In this document: positions 21,752 to 32,350 of the stretch, one piece after another
Numbering within the stretch: the first letter of the stretch is position 1
Layout of the letters: the number at the start of each line of letters is the position of its first letter
NCBI GenBank assembly: GCA_013423325.1
Contig: BLJB01000467.1
Coordinates: 1 to 64,000 of the forward strand
From: Usnea hakonensis
Taxonomy: Eukaryota > Ascomycota > Lecanoromycetes > Lecanorales > Parmeliaceae
DNA length: 64,000 nucleotides
Direction of reading: 5' to 3'
Made by a program: the position numbers and the translations under genes
Notes under the pieces: generated by a model
The model's database searches: none
The model's input: the letters and a program-made list of their open reading frames with translations, nothing else
What the model was told of the DNA's origin: nothing

Positions 21752-24700
21752 TCAATCGCTCTGAGGCTCGTCCATCTTAAGCCAAGCCGCTCGACATTCT
21801 ACCGCTTCCTTCCTAACATTTCTCTTGGGATCATCTAGGATGTTCAGCAGGCCTCGCGTCACTGTGCTTTTGTAAGGGAGTATGGTGCTGTCCTTCATGG
21901 TTCCCGGAAAGATCCTTAAGCAACGGAGCGCATTATGCCGTACATTGGCTGAATTGACCTCGGAATACGTTACGCACTTGAGAAGCCTGCTGACCAAGCT
22001 GCCCACGTGTTCTTCGACAGCTTTAGAGTCCTCGTGGCTCACGACTGTAAGCGTCTGTAGGCTCGCCGCTTTCACCTCGGAATCCTCGAGATCCAGACTC
22101 TGCAGGAGGAGTGGGAGGATCGTACTAATCTCCGGCATGACCACCTCTGTAGGCATATGCTTCAGGATTCCTGACAACGCAACGAGGTAGTTTGACTTGA
22201 TGGCTGGGTCTGCGCTACCAAATCTTTGGGCAATGTTGGGTATACAGATATTGAATACTTTTTGATGTGCAAGCAACCTGATATTGGCACCATTTTCCTT
22301 AGAAAGATACTCATCTGGCGCAAGAAGCAGTCCAAACCCGCGAGCACTTGCAATCCCACATTCCCTAGATGACATTAGATCCAGTAATTGCTTCAGTATC
22401 TCGTCTGTGTGGATGAGACGAAGGATGAGTCCTTTTGCCACCCAGAACACAACTCGTATTGCATTCATCGGTGCGCTTGTGGTCTCAGGCAGCCCCAAGA
22501 CGAGACTTTTGAAGATATCAAGGACTGTATCCGTCTCTTGTGGCAATAAGAACTTGTTTGTCAAAAGGCCAATTTGTCTCAGGATGGCCTGCCGGACTGG
22601 CGGCACGTCCTCCGAAAAGGCTAGCTTGACCAACTCTGCGATCGTCTTATCCGGTGGGCCAAATTCCACATCTGCAAGTTGCAGGGGGCCCTATCTCAGT
22701 AAGTTATTGCGAGCACTATGATTGGGTTTCCACTCACTAAGTGGCTTAAGCCTGCCATTAAAGAAGCAGAAAGGATCATTGTTGACATTTGCAGCTTTGG
22801 TATGTTGGCCCTGAATGGAACTGGTACAAATACGGCATCGTCCACGAAAAGCGAGTAGATCTGAAGGGCCACCGATTTTTGTTTGTGCTCATCCAAAGCA
22901 CGAACAATCATCATGGCCAAGCGACCCAGTATCTCTAACGAGGGTTCCTCGTTCAGCGTTGTAATTGGTATTTTGCCTGTACTCGCCAGGACCACCCGAC
23001 TAGTGAGGCCAACCACGATCCTTTCATGGTATCTGCTCAAATTTGGATCCCGATGAAGACTTCGTTGACCGAGGACATATTGTAGCGTGGACAAGATTGC
23101 TTGTGGATATGCTGAGGCCCCTTCCTTCTGTAGTACAACATCCAACTTGTTCAGCAGTCGTCGAATAAGTGTATCTGCGACACATCTTTCCACGCTCAGC
23201 TGTGCCAGTCCTTCCAAGGTAATAAGATAAAACTGCTCGTCTGATGGGCTTGAGTCAGGTAGTTTCGCCATGAATGCTGGAAAAGTGATATCCATGATAA
23301 GATTAGGCTTCAACCTGGAAAGCTCGACCAAGGCCTGAATCGCCTCTCTTTTCAAATCATCTTTTCCACTTGGATCCTCCAGAAGGATAATCTCGTTGAA
23401 GTATTGAACAACCATACCAATTTCATTATTTTGCAGATAGCTGCGGAGAAGGCACAAACGAAGCAAACTTTTGAGGGCGATCACACGGAACGATACTTCA
23501 TCTGCTGCACTGCTCATCAAAGCCTGGCTGCTCAGTTCAAACAACTGGTCTTTGAAAGGGTCTAAAGGATTTTCAATTTTGGTTATTGGGGCTGGTGTGC
23601 TTGGGGTCCCGTGTACTACGATTGCGGAATCGTATATTTGAACCAATACCTCTAAGAGCGCCCTCTGCTTCGCAATACTGTCGGCATCCTGGTAAAGAGT
23701 CATCAAAGGGGGAACAACAGCTTTGACGATAAGAAATAACGCGGCCGGCGATGCTATGCCCAGCGCACTGAGAATTCGCCCTGCAGGTTTTGCTTGTTTA
23801 TGCTGGGGTTCTTTGAGATGTTCATTGCACTCCTTGGTGATAGGTCGCAGATACTTGGCCAAAGGCGTCTTCGGATCCGTGGAGTTTAACCCTTGACTAA
23901 GCCTTGTTGCTATGGCTTGCAGTGGGAGCAGTGCTTCTTCTGCCAAGTCTTCCTCTTCCACATTCAAGATTTCGAACTTTAGAGATTCCCACAACGTTGT
24001 TGAGTAATTTGAGACGGTCGTGATTCCATAAGATGACGCACAGGTCGTGATATTTTGGAGGACATCTTTCTGTGGCGGATCAGACGGCGACTGCGTAAGA
24101 AGAGTGGCTTACACCCACCTTGACATTTGGTGATGTAGAGTCGAGCTTATCAAGTAATTGGGGAAAAGCATAGGGGGCAAAGTATCCGGATGCCGCAATG
24201 CATTCTCTCAGGCGACTTTTCAGGTCCTGTGCAGTAATCCCATACGGATCGTCTGGAGGTGGTCGAAACGTGATAGGGAAGTAGCAGAACACGGAATTGA
24301 ACAGCGTCTGGATGGGATTAACACATGCCCAAAATCTTCCAGCTTGAGACAAACTTCGGCATGCCCAGATATGTCCCATTCTACAATAACAACTTTCAGT
24401 ATCGAAAACATGACCATCAAATTCCTCGGGTCTTTCTCGCCGCTAAATAGATCTGTAATGCCGATAATGGACTCGTCACCAAGATCCTTGAGCGCAGTGC
24501 GGTGTTTCAACATCAAGTCGCTTAGCAGCTCCAACACCTGTAGCCTTTGAGCTTGGGGGCGTATCTGCATATCTTGAAAGTGGTCGAGTATTCTAGGAAC
24601 ATGTCACTGAATGTCATGATCCTTGGGGTTTTAGGTGGCTGAAGAAAGGCATTGGTCATGGAGTTGCGTGGCCTCAAGCCTTGTCCGCATGTACCCATAA

Positions 24701-25123
24701 CATGATGATCCACTTACTCACGCTCTGAAAATTGTCACCGCCATGTCTTTGTTAGATTTGCTCAATGCCTGGAGCTTTCTGAGTCCTCCGACGGCGCCTC
24801 CATCCTCAATGCGGTCACAGAGGAACTGACAGAGCACTTGTATCTGCTGCCGGGAAAGAAAGAATGCACTTAATTGGCCGATGACTTGGGAGAGGTAGTC
24901 AATTACTCTGGCACGGATCGCAGGGTCCTCATCGTTGATATATTCGCCCAAAGATTGGACGGCCTCGATCAGTGTCAACTGCTTTGATTCAAGCCCTGAG
25001 CACATGAGCAATGGCTGCGTACAGGGCAAAGGCCAAAATACCTCTGGCCGTATCTTGTGCTATACTCAGTGCCTTTTCTTTGTCGCCATTGACTGCAAGC
25101 AGGTATTGCTGAACGTTCGACAT
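21752..25123 (-). CDS. mms19: MMS19/Met18, cytosolic Fe-S targeting HEAT-repeat protein
   Basis: Large HEAT-repeat scaffold of the cytosolic iron-sulfur assembly targeting complex; it delivers clusters to DNA helicases and polymerases such as the XPD subunit of TFIIH, hence its names in nucleotide excision repair. Exons 25123-25042, 24995-24722, 24592-24355, 24307-24119, 24090-22738 and 22690-21752 give 1,024 residues, a normal length. The N-terminal MMS19_N domain includes KQLTLIEAVQSLGEYINDED and CYFPITFRPPPDDPYGI; the C-terminal HEAT domain includes PLLLQSLDLEDSEVKAASLQ and ILDDPKRNVRKEAVECRAAW. The intron 24308-24354 is only 47 bp with a weak GTTTGT donor, but it is needed to restore the conserved segment. 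Its start lies 173 bp from the divergent MTD1 start. Confidence 0.93.
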
Positions 25124-25296
25124 TGTGTTTGGTCAGGGAGCGCATGTATTTAATGGCATACATGAAGTAGAGTATCGTACATTAAGGTATGCTCGCTCCA
25201 AAGATCGGCATGCAGCCCTACGAGTACCCGCGGTGCCGCGCTACTCTAGCGTTACACTACGTATTGTACTCTTGTTGATATTCGAGAAATTTTGTC
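25124..25296. promoter_or_regulatory. Short bidirectional promoter MMS19 / MTD1
   Basis: Only 173 bp separate the two divergent start codons, so both genes must share promoter DNA and their leaders must be short or overlap. No clear TATA box is seen. Confidence 0.6.
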
Positions 25297-26446
25297 ATGG
25301 CTGTGAACATGAAAGCTGATGCTACTTCTTGTGAGGTAGTGTTGGCCAGTGCAGTAGCGAAAGATTTGTTGATTGAAATATCAGAAAGTCTTTCGAAGCT
25401 GGGAAAGACTCCGTTACTTGTAGGTTTTCTTGCAAATACAGATCCCGCTGCTCGCAAATATGCCGAGTGGATTGATCGCACATGTCGAGAAAAGTGAGGA
25501 TATGTGTTTGTACCACCTTTGCTTATAATGTTGACTTGATTGCCACCTTCCATGAAGTCGATCTGACACTGATGATCCAGGGGCTTTGACTTTGACCTCC
25601 GAGAAGTGGATCGGGAAGATCTCGAAGCCAGAATACTGGAAGCAAATGATGATGCCCGTGTAGATGGAATCATCGTGTACTATCCCATCTTTGGAAATGG
25701 TCAAGACCAGTACCTACAGCAGGTCACACACGGCAATAAAGACGTCGAAGGTCTCAGCCATCGCTACATTTTCAAGCTTTACCACAACGAGCGTTTTCTT
25801 GACAAGGACATGACTCAGAAAAGTTTGTTGCCATGTACGCCACTCGCGGTTTTAAAAATCTTGGATTACTTAAGGGTCTATAATAGCATCTTACCATACG
25901 GAAACAGGCTCTTCGGTAGGACGATCACTGTCGTCAACAGAAGTGAGACCGTCGGACGACCATTGGCTGCCTTACTTGCCAACGACGGAGCTTGTGTTTA
26001 CAGTGTCGATATCGCAGGGGTGCAGCAATTTACACGAGGGGAAGGTATCAAGAAAAGCAGGCACGACGTGGTGGACAAGGAAGGATGGGAGTTGAATAAC
26101 TGCGTGCCTCTCAGCGATGTAGTCATCTGCGGTGTTCCCGGAGAATCTTTCAAGCTTCCAACCAGACTTCTCAGAGAAGGAGCTGTGTGCATCAATATAT
26201 CGACTGAAAAGGTTTGTGGCTTTTCCCACTTGGCTGAAGCATCCACTTTCTAACTTGGACAATCAGAATTTCGAAGCAGATGTCAAAGAAAAATCCTCCA
26301 TCTATGTTCCTGCAATTGGGAAAGTCACAATCGTGATGCTCCTTCGAAATCTACTAGTAAGCCGAGTTCCGACGGATGCACCAAATACCACTAACACTGC
26401 GCAGAGAATCGTCCAAAACAGAAAGGCGGCGATTGGTAAACAGTAG
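25297..26446 (+). CDS. mtd1: NAD-dependent methylenetetrahydrofolate dehydrogenase
   Basis: Cytosolic monofunctional enzyme that oxidises 5,10-methylene-THF to methenyl-THF with NAD, supplying one-carbon units for purine synthesis. Exons 25297-25493, 25581-26211, 26267-26356 and 26405-26446 give 319 residues, matching the roughly 320 of yeast Mtd1. Seen: DGIIVYYPIFGNGQDQYLQQ; HGNKDVEGLSHRY, the region corresponding to the folate site; LPCTPLAVLKILDYLRVY; the NAD-fold segment TVVNRSETVGRPLAALLAND; the end VPAIGKVTIVMLLRNLL. The last intron of 48 bp is in frame and stop-free; splicing gives RIVQNRKAAIGKQ as the C-terminus, and retention would only lengthen it by 16 residues. Confidence 0.93.
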
Positions 26447-27545
26447 AGGACAAGCAGCAGAGGCATAGACAATCCAAGCGAGACGATTCTATTTCAGAAA
26501 ATGGCATTCTCTCCTTCCGCGTTATCTCGAATTCAATGGTTGATGTGGGATTCACAGATTGTTGAACCTCGCCTTTCGAGGTCTCGATCGCGACACTGCA
26601 AGCGTTACACTTTTGCATCCACCAGAGGTCATTCTGTTCGTTGGCTGAAATCATGCGTCATGGCAAATGCCGTCCCAGAATCTAGCTAAGTATCTAAAAT
26701 TCCGAGACATCAGGGTTGCGAGTTAAGTGTAATATAAAGTACTTACATTACTTTAGGAGGTAGTTGCTCATACAGTAGTACCCTAATTAGCATAGGTAAG
26801 GTAGGCAGTCGTGATACGTAGTGCTTCTTGAAGTGCCCCCACGTCGGTCAAATCCGAGACTAAATAATAATGAGTACTTAAGTGAGGTACTCGTACATTC
26901 GTTTGAGTTTCCTTGGTAAGGTACTTTACTTTACTCTAAGTACCTTACTTACTTTAGACTTCTCACAGGTTCTTGCCGTCCCCTGCACCCCGGTTCCGAT
27001 CCACGATCCTCATCAACAATCCGAAATCTGCTGCTTATTTTATGTATTATCTTCTGAGGTACCCTTAAGTAAAGCACATGAGGTATTTTATATAAATCTC
27101 TAGCTCCGTCTTATCAACTTTCACCAGCCACAGCGGCACCACGTATGCAGGTCAGAGTCTCATTCTAATAATGTCCTATAACCTTATCATTCGAGATTTA
27201 TAGGTCTTGACGTTGTACTTTTATTAATTTTCCGGGCACGTTTGACTTTGTCCCAAAGACACAGCAAGCCGACTCCTCATTGTGACGACCTATACTCTAC
27301 CTAAAACTCAGCTACTCTTAGTCCTTCGGCCAGGATATGGATCTGAGATTATTAGAGTACCTCCCTTTCCTTTCTGCTTATACTCACACCTCTTGTCTCA
27401 TCATTTCCTGCTATATATTCCCTGTGCACGCGTTCATTGAGCAATCTCGCCTGCGGGTTATGGAGCTCCCATCGTCCGTACATGACCAACAAAGGGCATT
27501 GTAATCAGTGCGAACCTTCAGTGACCAAGCAACACTCCCAAAGCC
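26447..27545. other. 1.1-kb intergenic region with GTAC/TACTTTAC-type motifs
   Basis: This lies upstream of the rhodopsin-fold gene. Several AAAGTAC, GTACTTTACTTTAC and GTACCTTAC motifs cluster at about 26735-26960. The remainder is normal composition with short accidental frames. The promoter of the downstream gene is expected here. Confidence 0.5.
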
Positions 27546-29173
27546 ATGTCCTTGATTCCTCCGCCTGGCATTGACCTGCATGCCGACAAAGGTCCAAGAG
27601 TGATATCATCTGGCATAGCTCTGATAATATTGCCGACTTTGTTCGTCATAGTGCGATTCATCTCCAGAGCCATCGCACGAGCTGGCTTCTGGTGGGATGA
27701 TCTACTGGTTGTCGTGTCGTTGTTGCTTAGTTATGGCCCGAACACGGCCATGATGATCTGTATGTACCTTTTCCCTACGGAAACATGGGATGTATCCTGC
27801 AGCGATCCAATGGTTCAAGGACGCTGAACTTGCACACAGCGGCGCGATACAATGGTTTTGGGCAACATCTTTGGGCACTCCCAGATCCCAAACATAATAC
27901 GAGCCAATTTCTGAAGATACTATACATCTACATCATATTCTACTACGCTTCGGTTGTAACTATCAAATTATGCATGTGAGCATTTCCGAAGATCTTGCAC
28001 ATGACTGAGTATCCAATGCTAATTGAAGCTCAACTTACAGCCTGACTTTCTATCGACGTATATTTCCAGTAACCGAAATTCGAATTTGGCTGTATACGGG
28101 ATATGGCTTGGTGGGATCTTACGCTATAGCAACTTTGTGCTCTACCACGTTCCAGTGGTGAGTCCCTCCTCAGCCTCAATCAGACACTTTCGTCTGACCG
28201 GCAACGAAGCCAACCGATCCATGGCTTTTGGGACAAGGAAATCAGCTCGCATTGTGTTTCGGGGGACGATGTATTAGTGGTTCCCGGATCTATCAATGCC
28301 GTTCTGGATGCCTTCATCATAGCGTTGGTAGGTGCCCGAGACGAACGCCAGGGATCCGGAGAGTTGCATTGATTCTTTCATAGCCTTTGCCTCTACTATG
28401 GCGACTTCGAACAACTCATCGGCAAAAGGGTATATTGGTAAGCATTGCCGATAGAAGACTTTGATATGAGGACTGACATGCGTAGACTGGTATATTCGCT
28501 TGCGGTGGGTTGTGAGTACCTGCAAACCCCGACGACGAGAAAGCCTTCGCTAAAATCCCAGCGTCTGCATCATTAGCATCATTCGTCTCATCGTGTTATC
28601 ACGCTTGGAGGATGTTGATGTCACTTGCAAGTCTCGCTACCTCAGCACATCCTCCATCAAGCTAATTAGCCGTCATATCAGGGAACTATGTGAACGCCGC
28701 AATCTGGTCAGCCGCGGAACCCGCGATGGGGTGAGACGTGCAACGTGGAAATAGAGAGTGTGAGAATGCTAATCCGTTGCAGTGTCATTGCGGCTTGCAT
28801 ACCTTCCTTGCGTCCTCTTGCTGCCATGATTTGGAGAGGTACTCACCGCGCGCCAATCACAATATCGAAGAGCTCCAAAGCCGCTCAAGCAACGAGTAGC
28901 AGTGCATCGTCAAGAATGATATGGCCTGTGCGTGGCAATCAAGATGAGGCAAATTCAGTGGGAGGTTTCACGCGATTGGAGGATCCAACCTCTGTTGCTG
29001 ATAAAGATCGATGGAGACGTGATGTTAGTGTCCATACGGGGAAGAATAGAGGGACGACCGCGACGGACGAGATCAACTTGGAAGAAATCGATCGGTCGCG
29101 AAAGGGCATCCGGGTCCAGAACGAGATCACTATCACATCTGAGGCGTGGGATTACAAAGACCGGCTATATTAG
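27546..29173 (+). CDS. Fungal rhodopsin-fold integral membrane protein
   Basis: Seven-helix membrane protein of the fungal rhodopsin-domain family, a large plasma-membrane-type family; some members are CFEM-linked candidate receptors in pathogens. Nine exons (27546-27759, 27840-27975, 28041-28157, 28210-28327, 28384-28437, 28486-28511, 28562-28626, 28682-28730, 28783-29173) join to 389 residues. Family landmarks: RFISRAIARAGFWWDDLLVV in helix 2; YGFG-like YNGFGQHLWALP; LTFYRRIFPV; FWDKE; a PLPLLWRLRT loop; NYVNAAIWSAAEPAMG; VIAACIPSLRPLAAMI. A charged cytosolic tail of about 110 residues follows. There is no CFEM domain in front. The intron after 28626 has a GC donor (GCAAGT). All exons keep an open frame, so the gene is intact despite a fragmented raw appearance. 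The ligand is unknown. Confidence 0.85.
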
Positions 29174-29924
29174 TTTTCGATTTCGGCTAGAAAGCTGTTG
29201 GGTGAATACGTTCCAATGTCTTCAAGATGTGGATTCGGGCACTGGCAAGAGCTACATGCTAAGCGAGAGCGCACGATCAGACCATCATTACTAATAACAA
29301 GTATTGCGTTGAGCTGCAGCATGGGCACATAACAAAGCAGTCTATAATTCGTCAAGAGATGAGAGGGGGGATAAAGGACTCTGTTTTGGACCAATGATTA
29401 GTAAATTGTGTTCAAAAAGTACCTGTTCACGAGTCAGCCTATTTCTACAAAGATTCTATCAACAATAGTCAGATGCATGGACGAAGACATTACCAATAAA
29501 ATAGAACATAGCTGAAGGATCGTTGCAATACGATACATCGATAAAGCATCTTCATATTGATTCCAAAGGAAAAAACTAGTAGCATATTGGCTGATGCTTA
29601 AAGCCTGCAGATTTCTTGGCGGGATATTTGAGCGGATCCTGCATTTGCTCCTCAATCGAGACACCGTACGCTATCAATGCTGATAAGTTTAACAAAAGTC
29701 TACAGCGCCGAGATCCTTAGTAAGAGGCGACTAAAATAATAATGATATATTTTTTTCTACAGACTCGAAACAATTTGGTTTGTAGAGCTACCTTCGATTA
29801 CTGATACTGGTTTGACACTAGTAGAAGTTTTCCCGAAGAAACTCGCAACCTTTGTGCATAACCTAATAGCCGAACTCCGAAAGCTCTCAGTTTTTGTTCC
29901 GGCTTTCGCAAACATCTGTCTACA
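29174..29924. other. Intergenic region upstream of RPF2
   Basis: About 750 bp of normal to slightly AT-rich sequence. No gene or repeat is recognised. Confidence 0.5.
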
Positions 29925-31047
29925 ATGCTGCGACAAATGTAAGGATAAGAAGTAACGCAGTTACCTCGTGTGGTGAATTTGACCGTTTTTGCAAGCTAAT
30001 AGACCCCTAGCAAACCTAAGAATGCTCGATCAAAACGAGCCCTCGCAAAACAGGAGCCCCTTGTGCAGGAAAATGCCAAAACCACCCTTTTTCTTAAAGG
30101 GACAAGCTCTTCCTCATTACTCAACGACCTTCTCACAGATCTCCATTCCCTGAAGCGACCGTACGCCATACGATTCACCAAGAAGAATCAGATACATCCA
30201 TTCGAAGATGCCTCAAGTCTCGAATTTTTTTCGCAAAAGAATGATGCTTCACTCATGGTGTTTGGAAGTCACAGTAAAAAAAGACCACACTGTATGACTT
30301 GGGTGAGATGTTTCGGTGGACAGGTGTTCGACATGCTGGAATTGTACGTAGTACAGGAGACTGCCCGGACCTTGCAGCAGTTCGTTGGGGAGAAGTGTAA
30401 GGTTGGCGTAAAGCCGCTGTTGAGTTTCTCGGGAGCGCAGTTCGAAAGTCCAGAATCGAATCAGTATACACTGGCGAAGAGTATGTTCATAGACTTTTTC
30501 CGTGGCGCGGAGCCCCAGACAATTGACGTGGAGGGGTTGCAACTACTAATCAGCTTTTTTGCGGGCGAGAATGGTGAAGATGGTCAGTTGGCAAAAATAC
30601 AAATGAGATGTTGGAGGATCATCACAAAGAGGAGTGGGCAGAAGGTTCCGAGGGTTGAGATTGAGGAGATGGGGCCGAGGATCGATTTTCGAATGGGAAG
30701 GACAAGGGCGGCTGATGAAGGAGCTTTTAAAGAGGCAATGAAGAAAGGGAAGGGATCTGAGGTATGTTCTTTGGGTCACCTAATCTACTGGACACTTTAA
30801 CAATTATACTGGGTTGCAGGCGAAGCCGAAGAAGAACGTTGTGACGGATGTGGTGGGCGATAAGATTGGGCGAATATATCTCGGTAGACAGGATCTGGAT
30901 GAGCTGCAGACTCGGAAGATGAAGGGTCTAAAGCGGGGAAGGGATACGGATGTAGAAGACGAGGGGGGGAAAGACGAGGACGTGATCAGTGAGGACGAAC
31001 ACGATCTGAACAATGGCGTTGAGTTGAAGAGATCAAGGTTGGCCTGA
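29925..31047 (+). CDS. rpf2: Ribosome production factor 2 (Brix domain)
   Basis: Nucleolar assembly factor that, with Rrs1, recruits the 5S RNP to the pre-60S ribosome. Exons 29925-29938, 30011-30761 and 30820-31047 give 330 residues. The 14-nt first exon (MLRQ) splices to give MLRQIKPKNARSKRALAKQE, the conserved Rpf2 start. The Brix domain follows, with KNQIHPFEDASSLEFFSQKN, DASLMVFGSHSKKRPH, FIDFFRG and the C-terminal strand VEIEEMGPRIDFRMGR. The third exon gives a lysine/arginine and acidic tail typical of nucleolar proteins. The second donor (GAG|GTATG) removes an in-frame stop. Confidence 0.93.
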
Positions 31048-32350
31048 TGAGGACATCCAATATCTCTGTTGTATCTAGCATGGCGCTCCGGAGGGCATGG
31101 TTCTGTCTTGTGAATCTCTCTTGGCTGTGCGCTTTCCAACTCTCAACAGACACAAGAATAGGAATTCAAACTGGACGATCGAGATGACGGAGACGAATAG
31201 GCTTCGATTTTCTCCCAATGCAAGACCAAGGCGTGTATTTAACTCAGAATTAGATCCTCCTTTGAGAGGATCAATAGAGTACGTTGGTGCCAAAGATCCG
31301 CCGAGACGGGGCGTTTTTTTGACAAAGATACTTGATGGACTAGCTACATTGAGCTTAGCTTGGCTACTCAGGAACAGCCGCTCGGCATTATTAAAGTACC
31401 GTACCTTACGGAGGTCTGCACAAAAAGTCCTGCGACATACGCTAATTTCTTGGCATTCTTAGTATTTCTTAACATTTCTCCTGAAAATCTTTATTAATAT
31501 ACTGACTACCCTTTATATAGCTACGAATATAGTTATTAGCCCTATTAATCGAGTTATATAGCCGTATATTACCTCCTTTATAGCCCTTACGATACTCGTT
31601 ACCCCCCCGAAGCCGAATTATCTCCGCAATATACCTCGGTACTTAGTAGTCTTATATTTAGACTACTTTCCCCCTTTTTTTCTTACGCATTTACGTATAT
31701 ATTAATAAATTCTCAAAACTATATTATCGTAAGTATATATATACTCTTTTACTATATAAATTTATATATAAAGCAAAGCCGAATATATAAAGTAATAATA
31801 ATTTGGTAAGAAGTTTGGTATCAGCCCTACGAAAGACCCTTTTCTTGGCATGTCGCAGGACTTTTTGTGCAGACCTCCGTACCTTGAGTACCTTACCCCT
31901 TAGTAGCACTCTTTAAATTTATTAATAGCAACGGGACTTTGCCTTTCTTATCCCAAGCCTTCACACTTTTCAGGTTATAGTAGTACTGTCCTTTCTGTGT
32001 TCATATCATCTTTTCAGTTATTGCCCATCTTGGAATCCCCTTGTCCTTCACTCATTTTGTTCTCTCGGTTTTTAATCCACCCTCCTAGCCCCTTCTTCAT
32101 CCTGCTTCCCAACATTCGCTTTGATTTTCTCCAGTCTCACTCAGATGAGACACGACGTTTCAATTCCCCGCTGAAGTCAAAATCCATCTCCATCCTCCCG
32201 CTCCTCTTGCCAATCCCACCCCTCTTCCTCCTCCGTTTCGGTTTCCTTCTCGGCCTACCCTCCCCGCCCTTACTCAAAACCCCATTCTCACAGCCAGCCT
32301 TGATCAAAGTCAACAAAATTTTCAAGTCAAATACCGGCTGAGGACCAACA
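31048..32350. other. Intergenic region with inserted small transposon; MscS gene leader
   Basis: This holds the RPF2 3' end, the inverted-repeat element at 31408-31880, and then a pyrimidine-rich stretch (about 31990-32340) that is probably the 5' leader of the channel gene. An open frame of 121 codons at 31097 on the plus strand runs into the transposon end and looks accidental. Confidence 0.55.
31408..31880. mobile_element. Small inverted-repeat transposon (MITE-like), RIP-eroded interior
   Basis: Perfect 31-bp inverted ends lie at 31408-31438 (beginning ACGGAGGTCTGCACAAAAAG) and 31850-31880. They are flanked directly by ACCTT at 31403-31407 and again at 31881-31885, which fits a 5-bp target duplication. 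The 473-bp element has no coding potential, and its middle is AT-rich as in the RIPped blocks. It is a non-autonomous DNA transposon; the superfamily is not certain, since 5-bp duplications are not the common length for fungal Tc1 or hAT elements and the TA-rich flank could hide a different boundary. Confidence 0.85.

Noticed and set aside
6051..29173. Apparent pseudogenes: DUF2235 and rhodopsin-fold genes seem broken into many short frames
   Set aside because: With introns placed at consensus sites both close in frame over full length, so they are intact spliced genes.
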